DNA of 41,582 bases, taken from positions 1,077,725 through 1,119,306 of the forward strand of contig NZ_LOJP01000001.1 in assembly GCF_001553785.1 (NCBI RefSeq), given 5' to 3'. The position numbers and the translations under genes are program-made. Below the pieces are notes generated by a model that was not told where the DNA came from, searched no databases, and saw only the letters and a list, made by a program, of their open reading frames with translations. Shown here one piece after another: positions 16,249 through 24,494 of the stretch; the first letter of the stretch is position 1; each line of letters starts with the position of its first letter. The stretch comes from Actinoplanes sp. TFC3. GTDB lineage: Bacteria > Actinomycetota > Actinomycetes > Mycobacteriales > Micromonosporaceae.

Positions 16249-17823
16249 ATGGCAAAAAGGTCAAAGGCCTTGGGTACGGGCGCAGTTGCCACAGCGCTCG
16301 TGCTGACCGGCGTGGGGATTGGCGCGGCTGACGCTGCCACCGATCCGCCCCCGCTGGCGTTCACTCTGGCCACGCCCAACGTGACAGCCGAGCGCGTCAC
16401 GTACGACGGGCAGGCGTACCTGTATCTGGATCTCGGCGTGCACGTCATCGCCGGCAAGGACCCGTTCGAAATCCGCGCGACCCGCAAGTCCTACGCCGAC
16501 CCCATCGTCGCGCAGCAGCAGGTAATCAAGAACGGCAAGAAGAAGTCTGTCACGCTGCCCGCCGGGATGGTCACCGGCTGGGGCGGGCTCAAGGACTTCA
16601 CCACTGTGACGTTCCAGAATGAGGCAGGGGCGGAGGTCAAGAGCTTCCAAACCGACTTCTGCCCCAACTCGTACGACTCCGTGCGCACCCGCCGCGACGC
16701 GCCGGCCGAGACCCCCTACCCCCGGGGCTGCTCGGACTACAACCCGTTCAACCTCGGCGCGGTCTGGGGCATCCAGGCCGGCTGGAACGCCACCACCGAC
16801 AGCATGCCGCGTACGGGAGACTTCGATCTGGCGGCCGGCAAGTACACCGCCACGGTCACGCTCAACCAGAAGTACCGCGACTACTTCCAGATCGCCGGCA
16901 AGGACGCCACGGAGACGGTCAACCTGACCATCGTCGACGTGGAAGAAGGCAAGCAAGGCGCCGGGGTGGCCGAGGCCCGCATCAAGGCGGCCCGCGTCGG
17001 CGCGGACACCACTCCCGAGGCCGCGGTCGCCGAGCACGGTGACCACGGTGGTCAGGGCGATGCCAACCTGCAGGTGTCGGCGTACAAGCCCGGCTTCCGC
17101 CCGCCGGCCAAGGCACCGAAGGCGGTCAAGGCGAGCAGCATTGCCCGGGGCCCGCGTCCCGACCTGCGCTCGCTGCCGGCCTGGGGTATCTCACTGTCTC
17201 AGGACGGCGAGAAGTCGTACGTCAACTTCGGCGCGACGGTCTGGAACGCCGGCACGTCCCCGCTGCTCGTCGACGGCTTCCGCCGCACCGGCACCGAGCT
17301 GATGGACGCGTACCAGTACTTCTTCGACGCGAACGGCAAGGAGGTCGGCTCGGTCGAGGCGGGCACCATGGAATGGGACCCGCGCGAGGGTCACCGGCAC
17401 TGGCACTTCACCGACTTCGCCCAGTACAACCTGCTGTCGGCCGACAAGAAGCTTGCGGTGCGCAGCGGGAAGGAAGCGTTCTGCCTGGCCAACACCGACC
17501 AGGTCGACTACACCGTCAAGAACGCCAAGTGGCGCCCGGACAACACCGACTTGTCGACGTCCTGCGGTCAGAACACGGCGGTCGCGGTCCGTGAGGTCCT
17601 CGACATCGGCAACGGCGACACGTACACCCAGGAACGCCCGGGCCAGTCCTTCGAGGTGACCGACCTGCCCAACGGCACCTACTACATCGAGGTCAAGGCC
17701 AACCCGTCGAACAAGCTCACCGAGCTGAGCACCACCAACAACACGGCCCTGCGCGAGATCCACCTCGGCGGCACCCCGACCGAGCGCACCCTGGAGGTCC
17801 CCTCCGTAAACGGCCTCGACTAG
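16249..17823 (+). CDS. Secreted bacterial lysyl oxidase (copper/LTQ quinoenzyme)
   Basis: This 524-residue protein has a signal peptide (residues 1-30, ending ADAA), an N-terminal beta-rich domain (about 35-240) and a lysyl-oxidase domain (about 300-515). The copper site HRHWH gives His382, His384 and His386 in EGHRHWHFTDFAQYNLL. Lys408 in SGKEAFCL and Tyr459 in GDTYTQ fall where the Lys and Tyr of animal lysyl oxidase form the LTQ cofactor, so the protein should be an active amine oxidase, oxidising primary amines outside the cell. ATG with an excellent GGGGAGGAAAT. It stands alone and converges on cslZ; a role in cross-linking wall-associated material is inferred from context only. Confidence 0.85.
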   Translation: MAKRSKALGTGAVATALVLTGVGIGAADAATDPPPLAFTLATPNVTAERVTYDGQAYLYLDLGVHVIAGKDPFEIRATRKSYADPIVAQQQVIKNGKKKSVTLPAGMVTGWGGLKDFTTVTFQNEAGAEVKSFQTDFCPNSYDSVRTRRDAPAETPYPRGCSDYNPFNLGAVWGIQAGWNATTDSMPRTGDFDLAAGKYTATVTLNQKYRDYFQIAGKDATETVNLTIVDVEEGKQGAGVAEARIKAARVGADTTPEAAVAEHGDHGGQGDANLQVSAYKPGFRPPAKAPKAVKASSIARGPRPDLRSLPAWGISLSQDGEKSYVNFGATVWNAGTSPLLVDGFRRTGTELMDAYQYFFDANGKEVGSVEAGTMEWDPREGHRHWHFTDFAQYNLLSADKKLAVRSGKEAFCLANTDQVDYTVKNAKWRPDNTDLSTSCGQNTAVAVREVLDIGNGDTYTQERPGQSFEVTDLPNGTYYIEVKANPSNKLTELSTTNNTALREIHLGGTPTERTLEVPSVNGLD

Positions 17824-17859
17824 CAGATCCTGCCCGTCGAATCCCTTGGCTTGTCGGCT

Positions 17860-20205
17860 TTATCGGGCGAGTTCGAGGGCGTACTCCGGCCACCACTGGC
17901 CGGCTGCGGGAGCCCCCTTCCCGCAGGCGCCGTCGGACTCGCCCGGCCTTTTGATCCACAGGTACGCATCCACCAGCGTGTTGCCGGTTTTGGTGGTGGG
18001 CGGATCACCGAGCTTGCGGCCCGGCGGATTGCACCAGTGTTCGTGACCCCGCGGGCCCTGCTTTGCTGGCCCGTTACCGTTCCGGCTGGTGTCCACGACA
18101 AATGGGGCACCCCCCAGCTGTGCGGACAGGGCGGTGCCGTACTCGACGTTGGCCCGCGTCGTCTCGAAGTTCGCCACGTTGAGCGCGAACCCCCTGCTGC
18201 GCTCAATCCCGGCTCGCTGTAACGCTGTTGCAAGCTTGGTCGTATCCGTGATCCACGTCGGATTACCCGCATCCAGATAGACCCGGGTGCCGGCGTTAGC
18301 GCTCAGCGTGCTCACCGCGTACGAAACAAGGGTGTATCTCTGATTTGCCAGCTCTTGTGTCAAGCACCCCTGCACAGCCTGCGCCACCGCGTCCGGCTCA
18401 AGAACAACAAGCGCGTCATGGTCCCGCAGGGAGCCGGCCATCGCCGCAATCCAGGAGCGGTACTCCGCAGCACTAGCCGCCCCACCCGCCGACTGCCCCG
18501 AGCAATCCCGATGCGGAATGTTGTACAACGTCAAAATCGGCATCTTGCCCGCTTTGCCCGCCGATTCAACCAAGCTTCGAGCCCGGCTCACCCCCTCCGC
18601 GGACGAATCGGCAAACCAGGTAGCGGTAGGTCGATCCGCAATCCGCGAGACGAGCGCAGCCTCCTTGGTCCGCCCGCCCAAGCGGAACTCCCGAACCTGC
18701 TGCGCCGCAGCCCCATCCGGATCGACATAAAGCGCCGGCAGCGTGCGGCCTTGGCCCGAAGAGCCCCGGCCAGCCGAAGCCGGCGGGGGAGACCCAACCG
18801 CAGGCTTCCCGCTACCGGGCTCCCCAGCCCGGTCCCGATCGAAAGCGACCAGCCCCACACCTCCAGCAACCACCGCAGCAACCACCAAAGTGACCAGCAA
18901 CGGTCCCCACCGCCGCGCCGCGCTGGAGCGTTCCTGCCGCCCACTCGCCGCGGTCTGCCGCCCCGAAGTGCCGTCGCCCGAACCTCGCCTGCGCCGGGCG
19001 GTGTCCTCGCCTCTGCCTTGCCTGCGCGGAACGGACCCTTCCCTAAGCCCTTCATCAGGCCCGACCTGCTGCCGTTCTGGCTCGCCTGTGCGTTCAGTGC
19101 GCTGCCGATCGGGCGTGCCCTCGTCCTCGATGCGCTGACGCTCAGGCATGTCCTCGTCCTCGTTACGCGCGTTCTCGTGACTTGTGTCTTCTTGCTCGAC
19201 GCGGTAGCGGTGAAGCGCGCTCACCGGCCTGGGCGCAAGCTCCGATTCGCCCGAGCCGCTTCCTCGCAGGCGCCCGTCACGGTTCGTAGTCCGCCTGCGT
19301 CGAGGCGCATCCCCACCAGCGCTCCGCCCGTGCCAAGACTCCGACCCCGGCTCACGCCGCGAGAAAACAGCTCCCGGCTCAGTACCAGCGCTCCCTGAGC
19401 CAGACCTCGCCTCAAGAGCAGCATCCTCCTCGCCGGTCCATCCCGAGGCGGAAGCCGCAACAACCGCCCCCCTCGCCCGCGAACCGAACTCCGTCCCGGC
19501 GGCGGGATCCTCTCCGCGATGCGCCCGAGAACCGAAGTCCGCTACCTCCCCGTCGCGTGCTCGCGAAGTACTCCCACCCTCGGCCAGTGATTCAGAGTCC
19601 GGCTCAACGAACGCACCTTCGCTCACGTGCCGAGCGGTGGAGCTTGCACCGTCTTCAAGGTCGGCACCCACGGCCTGAACCCGGCGCCGCCGCCGGGAGG
19701 TGCCGGCTACGTGAGTTCCCCCAGCACCCGAACGCGGCCGCAGGGATCCAACTCCTTCCTCGGCACCCTCCAGCCGATGCCGCGAAGAGGCACCCTCCTG
19801 CCGATGCCGCGAAAAGGCACCTTCAAGCTGATGCTGCGAAGCATCACCCTCAAGCCGATGCCGCGAAGGGACATCCTCCGCCTCCGCATGACGCGCCCGA
19901 AAAGCCTCCCGCCCCGCAACGAGAGCCCAAGACGTGTCGTCCGCGCCGATCCGCGATGAGGAGGCGTCCCGCGGCCAGGACACCTCGAATTCCGTACCCT
20001 CCGCCCGATGCCGCCCCGATCGCGTCTCACCGCAGGCCACCCCACTGTCATCCGCGGCAGCCAAGGCATCCGAGCCATTCCGGGCATCCAAACCATTCCG
20101 GCTATCCAAGCCATTCCGGCCATTCAAAGTATTCCAGGCACCCGAGGCTTCCGAGTGACGTCGGCGACGGCCTGCGGGTTGTTCCCGTTGGGCGTGGGCG
20201 GCCAA
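17860..20205 (-). CDS. cslZ: Membrane-anchored GH6 glucanase (CslZ-like) with very long cytoplasmic tail
   Basis: This 781-residue protein has three parts. Residues 1-430 are hydrophilic, rich in Arg, Glu, Ser and Gly and very likely disordered, with two short tandem repeat blocks. Residues about 431-454 (WGPLLVTLVVAAVVAGG) form one membrane helix. Residues about 500-781 are a GH6 endoglucanase/cellobiohydrolase-type domain with LTLYNIPHRDCSG, VVLEPDAV (general acid Asp) and WIKRPGESDG, facing outside. Streptomyces cslA-glxA loci also carry a GH6 enzyme. The start is a TTG at 20205, one base past the glxA stop, without a good ribosome binding site, so it probably relies on coupling; the true start could be further in. 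The last part of the operon. Confidence 0.8.
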   Translation of the reverse strand: MAAHAQREQPAGRRRRHSEASGAWNTLNGRNGLDSRNGLDARNGSDALAAADDSGVACGETRSGRHRAEGTEFEVSWPRDASSSRIGADDTSWALVAGREAFRARHAEAEDVPSRHRLEGDASQHQLEGAFSRHRQEGASSRHRLEGAEEGVGSLRPRSGAGGTHVAGTSRRRRRVQAVGADLEDGASSTARHVSEGAFVEPDSESLAEGGSTSRARDGEVADFGSRAHRGEDPAAGTEFGSRARGAVVAASASGWTGEEDAALEARSGSGSAGTEPGAVFSRREPGSESWHGRSAGGDAPRRRRTTNRDGRLRGSGSGESELAPRPVSALHRYRVEQEDTSHENARNEDEDMPERQRIEDEGTPDRQRTERTGEPERQQVGPDEGLREGSVPRRQGRGEDTARRRRGSGDGTSGRQTAASGRQERSSAARRWGPLLVTLVVAAVVAGGVGLVAFDRDRAGEPGSGKPAVGSPPPASAGRGSSGQGRTLPALYVDPDGAAAQQVREFRLGGRTKEAALVSRIADRPTATWFADSSAEGVSRARSLVESAGKAGKMPILTLYNIPHRDCSGQSAGGAASAAEYRSWIAAMAGSLRDHDALVVLEPDAVAQAVQGCLTQELANQRYTLVSYAVSTLSANAGTRVYLDAGNPTWITDTTKLATALQRAGIERSRGFALNVANFETTRANVEYGTALSAQLGGAPFVVDTSRNGNGPAKQGPRGHEHWCNPPGRKLGDPPTTKTGNTLVDAYLWIKRPGESDGACGKGAPAAGQWWPEYALELAR
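19771..19878 (-). repeat. Four 27-base tandem repeats in cslZ
   Basis: Units starting at 19771, 19798, 19825 and 19852 share the core GCCGATGCCGCGAA on the plus strand. On the coding strand they give nine-residue repeats: RHRLEGDAS, QHQLEGAFS, RHRQEGASS, RHRLEGAEE. The third unit is the most diverged. Confidence 0.85.
20066..20137 (-). repeat. Four 18-base tandem repeats in cslZ
   Basis: Units starting near 20066, 20084, 20102 and 20120 share GCATCCAAGCCATTCCGG-like sequence. They encode the six-residue repeats NGLDSR, NGLDAR and NGSDAL near the N-terminus of the GH6 protein. Confidence 0.8.
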
Positions 20206-20206
20206 G

Positions 20207-22159
20207 TCAGAGCACCTGGACCCAGCGAGCCACGGAAGGTACGCCGTTGCCGTCCAGCAGGAACAGCATGTACCAGCCCGACGGCGCGATGCCCCTGGTC
20301 TTCGGGATGGACAGGCCCAGGGTGTCCCCGCCCTTGGGCGTTATGTCCAGCGCCACCGAACGCTGGTCGACGTCCAGCACGTGCGTGACCGCGCTGGGAC
20401 GAACCAGCCGGGCCTTGGTCACCCGAGCCGCGTCGGGAGAGGTGAAATCGACAGTTGTGCCGCGCTTGACCTGCTCCGGACCGCCGGTGATGGAAGGACG
20501 CAAACCCTGGAAGAGGTACGGCGGGGAGTACACCTCGATCCGCTTCTCGAAGGTGCCCGGTCCCTTACCCGATTCGTCGTACAAGGGATCGCTGCCCATG
20601 GTGACCACTCGGCCGTCGGGCAGCAGGATCGCTTCGGAGTGGTAGTTTCGGCCCACTGTGGACTCGGCGGCGGTGGTGAACGTGTTGCTTGCCGGTTGGT
20701 AGATCTGCGCGTTGAACAGGTCGCTGCGGGTTTTGTCGCCGTACTTGCCACCCCGGTAGCCGGAGGAGCCTCCCGTGGTGAACACGGTGTCGTCGGGCAG
20801 AACCACCGCGTTGAGGTAGCGCGCGGGCTCGGGCAGGTCGGGGCCGGGTCGGTAGCGCGGCTTCTTCTCGGACAAGTCGATGATGTCGGTGCGCTTCGTG
20901 GAGACTTCGGATTCGCCGACGCCGCCGCCACCAAAAATCATCACGCGCTGGTCCTGGGCCGGCGGTAGCAGCACCGACGAGCTGGTCTCGGTGAGCTTCG
21001 GGTCGCGCAAGCCTGGAACTTCTTTGAACGTATTTTTCCGGACATCCCAAATTCCCGGGGTGCGTCCAACGGTGTCGGAGCCGTAGCCCGCGTTCGAGCC
21101 CGAGTAGAACAAGTTGCCGTCCGCGAGCATGTGGAAGGACGGGTAAGTTGGAAAAGTCCGGTGCAATTCTGGGGCGTCCACCCATTCCTTCTGCTCCGCG
21201 AGATAGCGCTCGTTGTTGCCGGGAATGATCCGACCGAACTGATCAAGACCCGAGACCGCGAGTACGTCCCCACTCGGCAGTTCGGCCAGCGTCGGATACC
21301 ACCGGTGCTCCACCATGTCGCCGACCTTGACGTAGCTCTCGGTTCGCGGGTCGAACTCGTAGGACTTGTTGTCGCCGGCGTACTCCTGCTTCTCCCGAGT
21401 GATCTTGTCGGAGACGCCGTAGATGTTCTGCCGGTCCAGCCCGGTCAGGCCCTCCACGGTGTACTGCGCCGGCTGCTCGACAACCGGCGCATTGCCCGTC
21501 TCCACCGCGTCGACGAAGACCTCGACCTCGGCAGCGTGCGTCATCACCAGCTCGCCATGCCGCATGGTGGTGGCCTTGCCGAGCGTCACGTCGTCGCGCG
21601 TCTGGTACACGTGCCCGGACGTGGACACGATCCGGGTGCCCTTGGCGAACTTGTGCGGACCGCTGGTCGGCGACTCGTTCTTCACCTTCATGACCCCGTA
21701 CGCGTGCTCGATGTCCTCGGGCAGCACCTCGTAGTCCGCGGTTCCGCCGGCGACCAGCAGGTTGCCGTTCGGCAGGAACGTGTGCCCGGCGCAGAACACG
21801 TCGCTCGGCGTCGGCACGTCCTTGAACTTGTCCGTCGCCGGGTCATAGATGATGGTCCGGAATGTCCCCGCTTCGAACGCGTCCCGGTTGTTGCCGCTGC
21901 CCGCGATGATGAGCAGCTTCCCGGTGTTGAGCAGCGCCGCATGGATCGCGTTGACCTTGAAGTCCTGCGGCACCGGCAGGCGCGACCAGTGCCCGGACTC
22001 CTGCTTGTAGGACTGCCGGTTGATGGCGAACTGGTGGTACGCCGCCGAGGCGGCGGCGACCATCGGCTGGTTCACTACGGCGACGATGCCCAGCACCAGC
22101 AGCGCGACCGTGCTGCTCGCGAGCTTGCGGGCCAGGGTGGGGCGGGTGCGGGGCTTCAT
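20207..22159 (-). CDS. glxA: GlxA-type mononuclear copper radical oxidase
   Basis: This 650-residue protein belongs to the galactose oxidase/glyoxal oxidase family, with a signal-anchor helix (about 17-38), Kelch-type propeller and C-terminal DUF1929 domain. The expected cofactor residues are visible: Cys123 in VFCAGHTFLPNG and Tyr288 in HRWYPTL (thioether-linked pair), Tyr506-His507 in RNYHSEAILLPDG, and His593 in VTHVLDVDQR. It should oxidise a glycan alcohol or aldehyde and release hydrogen peroxide at the outer face of the membrane. In Streptomyces, GlxA is needed with CslA for a polymer at hyphal tips. The ATG at 22159 overlaps the cslA stop (ATGA), and the longer upstream frame is inside cslA. 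Confidence 0.93.
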   Translation of the reverse strand: MKPRTRPTLARKLASSTVALLVLGIVAVVNQPMVAAASAAYHQFAINRQSYKQESGHWSRLPVPQDFKVNAIHAALLNTGKLLIIAGSGNNRDAFEAGTFRTIIYDPATDKFKDVPTPSDVFCAGHTFLPNGNLLVAGGTADYEVLPEDIEHAYGVMKVKNESPTSGPHKFAKGTRIVSTSGHVYQTRDDVTLGKATTMRHGELVMTHAAEVEVFVDAVETGNAPVVEQPAQYTVEGLTGLDRQNIYGVSDKITREKQEYAGDNKSYEFDPRTESYVKVGDMVEHRWYPTLAELPSGDVLAVSGLDQFGRIIPGNNERYLAEQKEWVDAPELHRTFPTYPSFHMLADGNLFYSGSNAGYGSDTVGRTPGIWDVRKNTFKEVPGLRDPKLTETSSSVLLPPAQDQRVMIFGGGGVGESEVSTKRTDIIDLSEKKPRYRPGPDLPEPARYLNAVVLPDDTVFTTGGSSGYRGGKYGDKTRSDLFNAQIYQPASNTFTTAAESTVGRNYHSEAILLPDGRVVTMGSDPLYDESGKGPGTFEKRIEVYSPPYLFQGLRPSITGGPEQVKRGTTVDFTSPDAARVTKARLVRPSAVTHVLDVDQRSVALDITPKGGDTLGLSIPKTRGIAPSGWYMLFLLDGNGVPSVARWVQVL

Positions 22160-24069
22160 GCGTACGTCTTCTCCATGGTCTTCGGGTCCAGGACGCGCTT
22201 CCGGCGGTTTTTCGCGGATTTGGCGTGGGTGATCTGCACCCGCCACACGAGCAGCGGGAGCAGGCAGATCACGAGGTTGAGGGACGGCCACAGCCACATG
22301 GCGCCATCGGCGTGGCCGAGGAACGGCGAGGCGATCAGCAGGGCCGCGTAAAAACCGGCCCAGGCGAGGCTGTGCCGGAATGTCAGGACATGGTCGGGAC
22401 TGCTGGAGTCACCCTTTGGCGTGACGACGAACCCGGCCTTGCGCCCGAATAGCGCGCCGAAGAACGACGACACATAGAGCGGAGTCGACAAAGTGGACAC
22501 CAGCATGCCCGGCAGACCGGACGATCCGTCTTCCTCGTGCGGGCTGACGTTGTGCCGGCGGTTGAACAGGTACAGACCCATCTGAAAGAGCGCGGCGTCG
22601 ACGTACAGCATCAGCCAGACTTGCTGGGGCACTTGCACGCCCTTGGCGCCGAGAACGAGGTAGCAGGCGGCCACCAGGGCGCCGAGCACCCAGGCCAGGG
22701 CGGTCAGCGGGTAGTACGACATCAGCAGCGCGTAATGCAAAGCCCGGCCTATCCCCAGCTTCCAGCCGAGCTTGGCGAACTTGCGGAGCACGACCTCGTC
22801 GGTGCCACGTGACCAGCGATGCTGCTGCGAGAAGTAATCGGTCCAGCTGGACGGTCCTTCGCCCACCGCGAGCACGTCCGGCGTGTACACCGAACGCCAG
22901 CGCCGGCCCGTCGCCGGGTTGTTGGTGCTGTGCATGACCAGGCTGGTGGCCATGTCCTCGGTGATCGAATCCTGCAGGCCGCCGATGCTGCGCAGCGCCG
23001 AGAGCCGCACCGCGTTGTTGGTGCCGACGAGCATGGCGATGCCGCGCTTGTTGCCGGCGCGCTGCAACAGCGAGTGGAACAGGTACTGCTGCGACTCGGC
23101 CCAGCGCGTGACCACACTGTCGTAATTGCCGTACACCTGCGGCCCGACCACGAACGCCACGTCCGGGTCGTCGAAGTACCCGAGCAGGCGCTCACAGAAA
23201 TTTGGTTGCGGCACATGATCGGGATCAACCGAGACGAAGACGTCGTACGAGTCCCCGTGCCGATGCGCCCAGGAGTTGTAATTGCCGTGCTTGGTTTTCG
23301 CCTTGAAGGCCCCGGCATCTGTATTGAATTGGGGCAAACCCCGCCGCGTGTAGTGCCGCACCCCGAGCCGGCGGCACATCCGCTTGACGCCCGGATCGTC
23401 GCCTTCGTCGAGCAGCCAGACGTCGTATGGTCCCGGGTGACGGATTCTCGTAGCCGCGGCCAGCGTGCGTTCCACCATCTCCAGCGGCTCCTTGCCGGGC
23501 ACGATGGTTGTCAGAAACGCCACGCGCAGGTTCGCGTCGGGAACCACAGGGACAGGATCGCGTGCCCAGATTGTCGCCAGACACAGCGTGACCACGTTGA
23601 CGAGCCGGAACAATTCAATGGCACACGTCGCGGCAATCATGAACACGGTCGCGGCGAACACGACGGTGTGCAAATCCGGATCCGGCAGCGCGATGGAGGA
23701 CAGCAGCCAACCGAAGAACGTGGACTCAAAGGCAAAGGCGAACAACGTAATGAGCATCGTCGCGACCGGCCGCCGGCGTGCAAGCCGCTTCATGGTCACC
23801 CGGTACGGCACACTGCGCCGCCCCGGCCGCGACTCCGCCGGCCCAGCCAGCACGCTGTAGGCGCTATAGCTGAACTTGAGCGGCAAAATATCGGTTTGGT
23901 CGTTACCCCCGCTCAAAATTTCCATGTGATGCTGCGTGCGCGGCGCTGGGATGACCGTGGTGTCATCCACCCCCGCCGGCTCACCACCGACCCGCCCGCG
24001 AGGCGCCGGAATAACCCGGGTGTCGTCCCGAGGCGACGGCTCGGGTGGCGGGATCCGGACGGCACTCAT
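22156..24069 (-). CDS. cslA: Cellulose-synthase-like GT2 glycosyltransferase
   Basis: This 637-residue membrane enzyme polymerises a beta-linked glycan while exporting it. Two helices (about 120-180) precede the GT2 domain. The catalytic motifs are VDPDHVP (Asp282/Asp284), TED ending at Asp372, and QQHRW at 415-419, followed by four to six membrane helices. The N-terminal 80 residues are disordered and contain DDTRVIPAP and DDTTVIPAP. No PilZ domain is fused. The ATG at 24069 has GGAGAA seven bases upstream; earlier starts lie in unpersuasive sequence. It is the first gene of cslA-glxA-cslZ, all overlapping or one base apart. The product is probably a beta-glucan, since a GH6 enzyme follows. 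Confidence 0.92.
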   Translation of the reverse strand: MSAVRIPPPEPSPRDDTRVIPAPRGRVGGEPAGVDDTTVIPAPRTQHHMEILSGGNDQTDILPLKFSYSAYSVLAGPAESRPGRRSVPYRVTMKRLARRRPVATMLITLFAFAFESTFFGWLLSSIALPDPDLHTVVFAATVFMIAATCAIELFRLVNVVTLCLATIWARDPVPVVPDANLRVAFLTTIVPGKEPLEMVERTLAAATRIRHPGPYDVWLLDEGDDPGVKRMCRRLGVRHYTRRGLPQFNTDAGAFKAKTKHGNYNSWAHRHGDSYDVFVSVDPDHVPQPNFCERLLGYFDDPDVAFVVGPQVYGNYDSVVTRWAESQQYLFHSLLQRAGNKRGIAMLVGTNNAVRLSALRSIGGLQDSITEDMATSLVMHSTNNPATGRRWRSVYTPDVLAVGEGPSSWTDYFSQQHRWSRGTDEVVLRKFAKLGWKLGIGRALHYALLMSYYPLTALAWVLGALVAACYLVLGAKGVQVPQQVWLMLYVDAALFQMGLYLFNRRHNVSPHEEDGSSGLPGMLVSTLSTPLYVSSFFGALFGRKAGFVVTPKGDSSSPDHVLTFRHSLAWAGFYAALLIASPFLGHADGAMWLWPSLNLVICLLPLLVWRVQITHAKSAKNRRKRVLDPKTMEKTYA

Positions 24070-24494
24070 GAGTTCTTCTCCAAAGATGAACGAGAAAGGG
24101 GTCGAACAATGGATGGCGATCCAGGTGGGCGGGCAACGCGCGAGCTGGTGAGAGGCGCCCAAAGTGGACTGGGGGCGGGGCCTAGGAGGTAATAACCAGA
24201 GAAGCGAGCAGAGCGGGTAGCGAAGGCGAACGAACGGCGCGACGCAGGACCGCCGTCGATCCGCTGCGACCTAAGGTCAACGCGAGGCGCCGGATGAGCC
24301 GTGAGCGGCGGGTGCTCGTCAAAGGCCTCACCCGTGTGGCCGGCACCGCGTATCCAGGTGGAAGGCCCTGACCGATTTCGCGGAGTCCGACGAAGGGGTG
24401 AACGCGGCGCCAAGCCGTAGCCCCACACCCGGCCCGCCACGCGATACACATCAGCAGCGCAAATAGATCCAGCGGGTCGGATAAGTCGGGCTCT
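24070..24494. other. Intergenic region upstream of cslA
   Basis: These 425 bases lie between the hoxX-like gene end and the cslA start and should hold the cslA promoter and leader. GACCTAAGGTC (24268-24278) is a perfect 11-base palindrome and a possible operator. Open frames cross the region on the minus strand (for example 24066-24449), but they lack ribosome binding sites and are Arg/Pro/Ser-rich in the manner of random GC-rich frames. No RNA gene or clear terminator was found. Confidence 0.5.
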
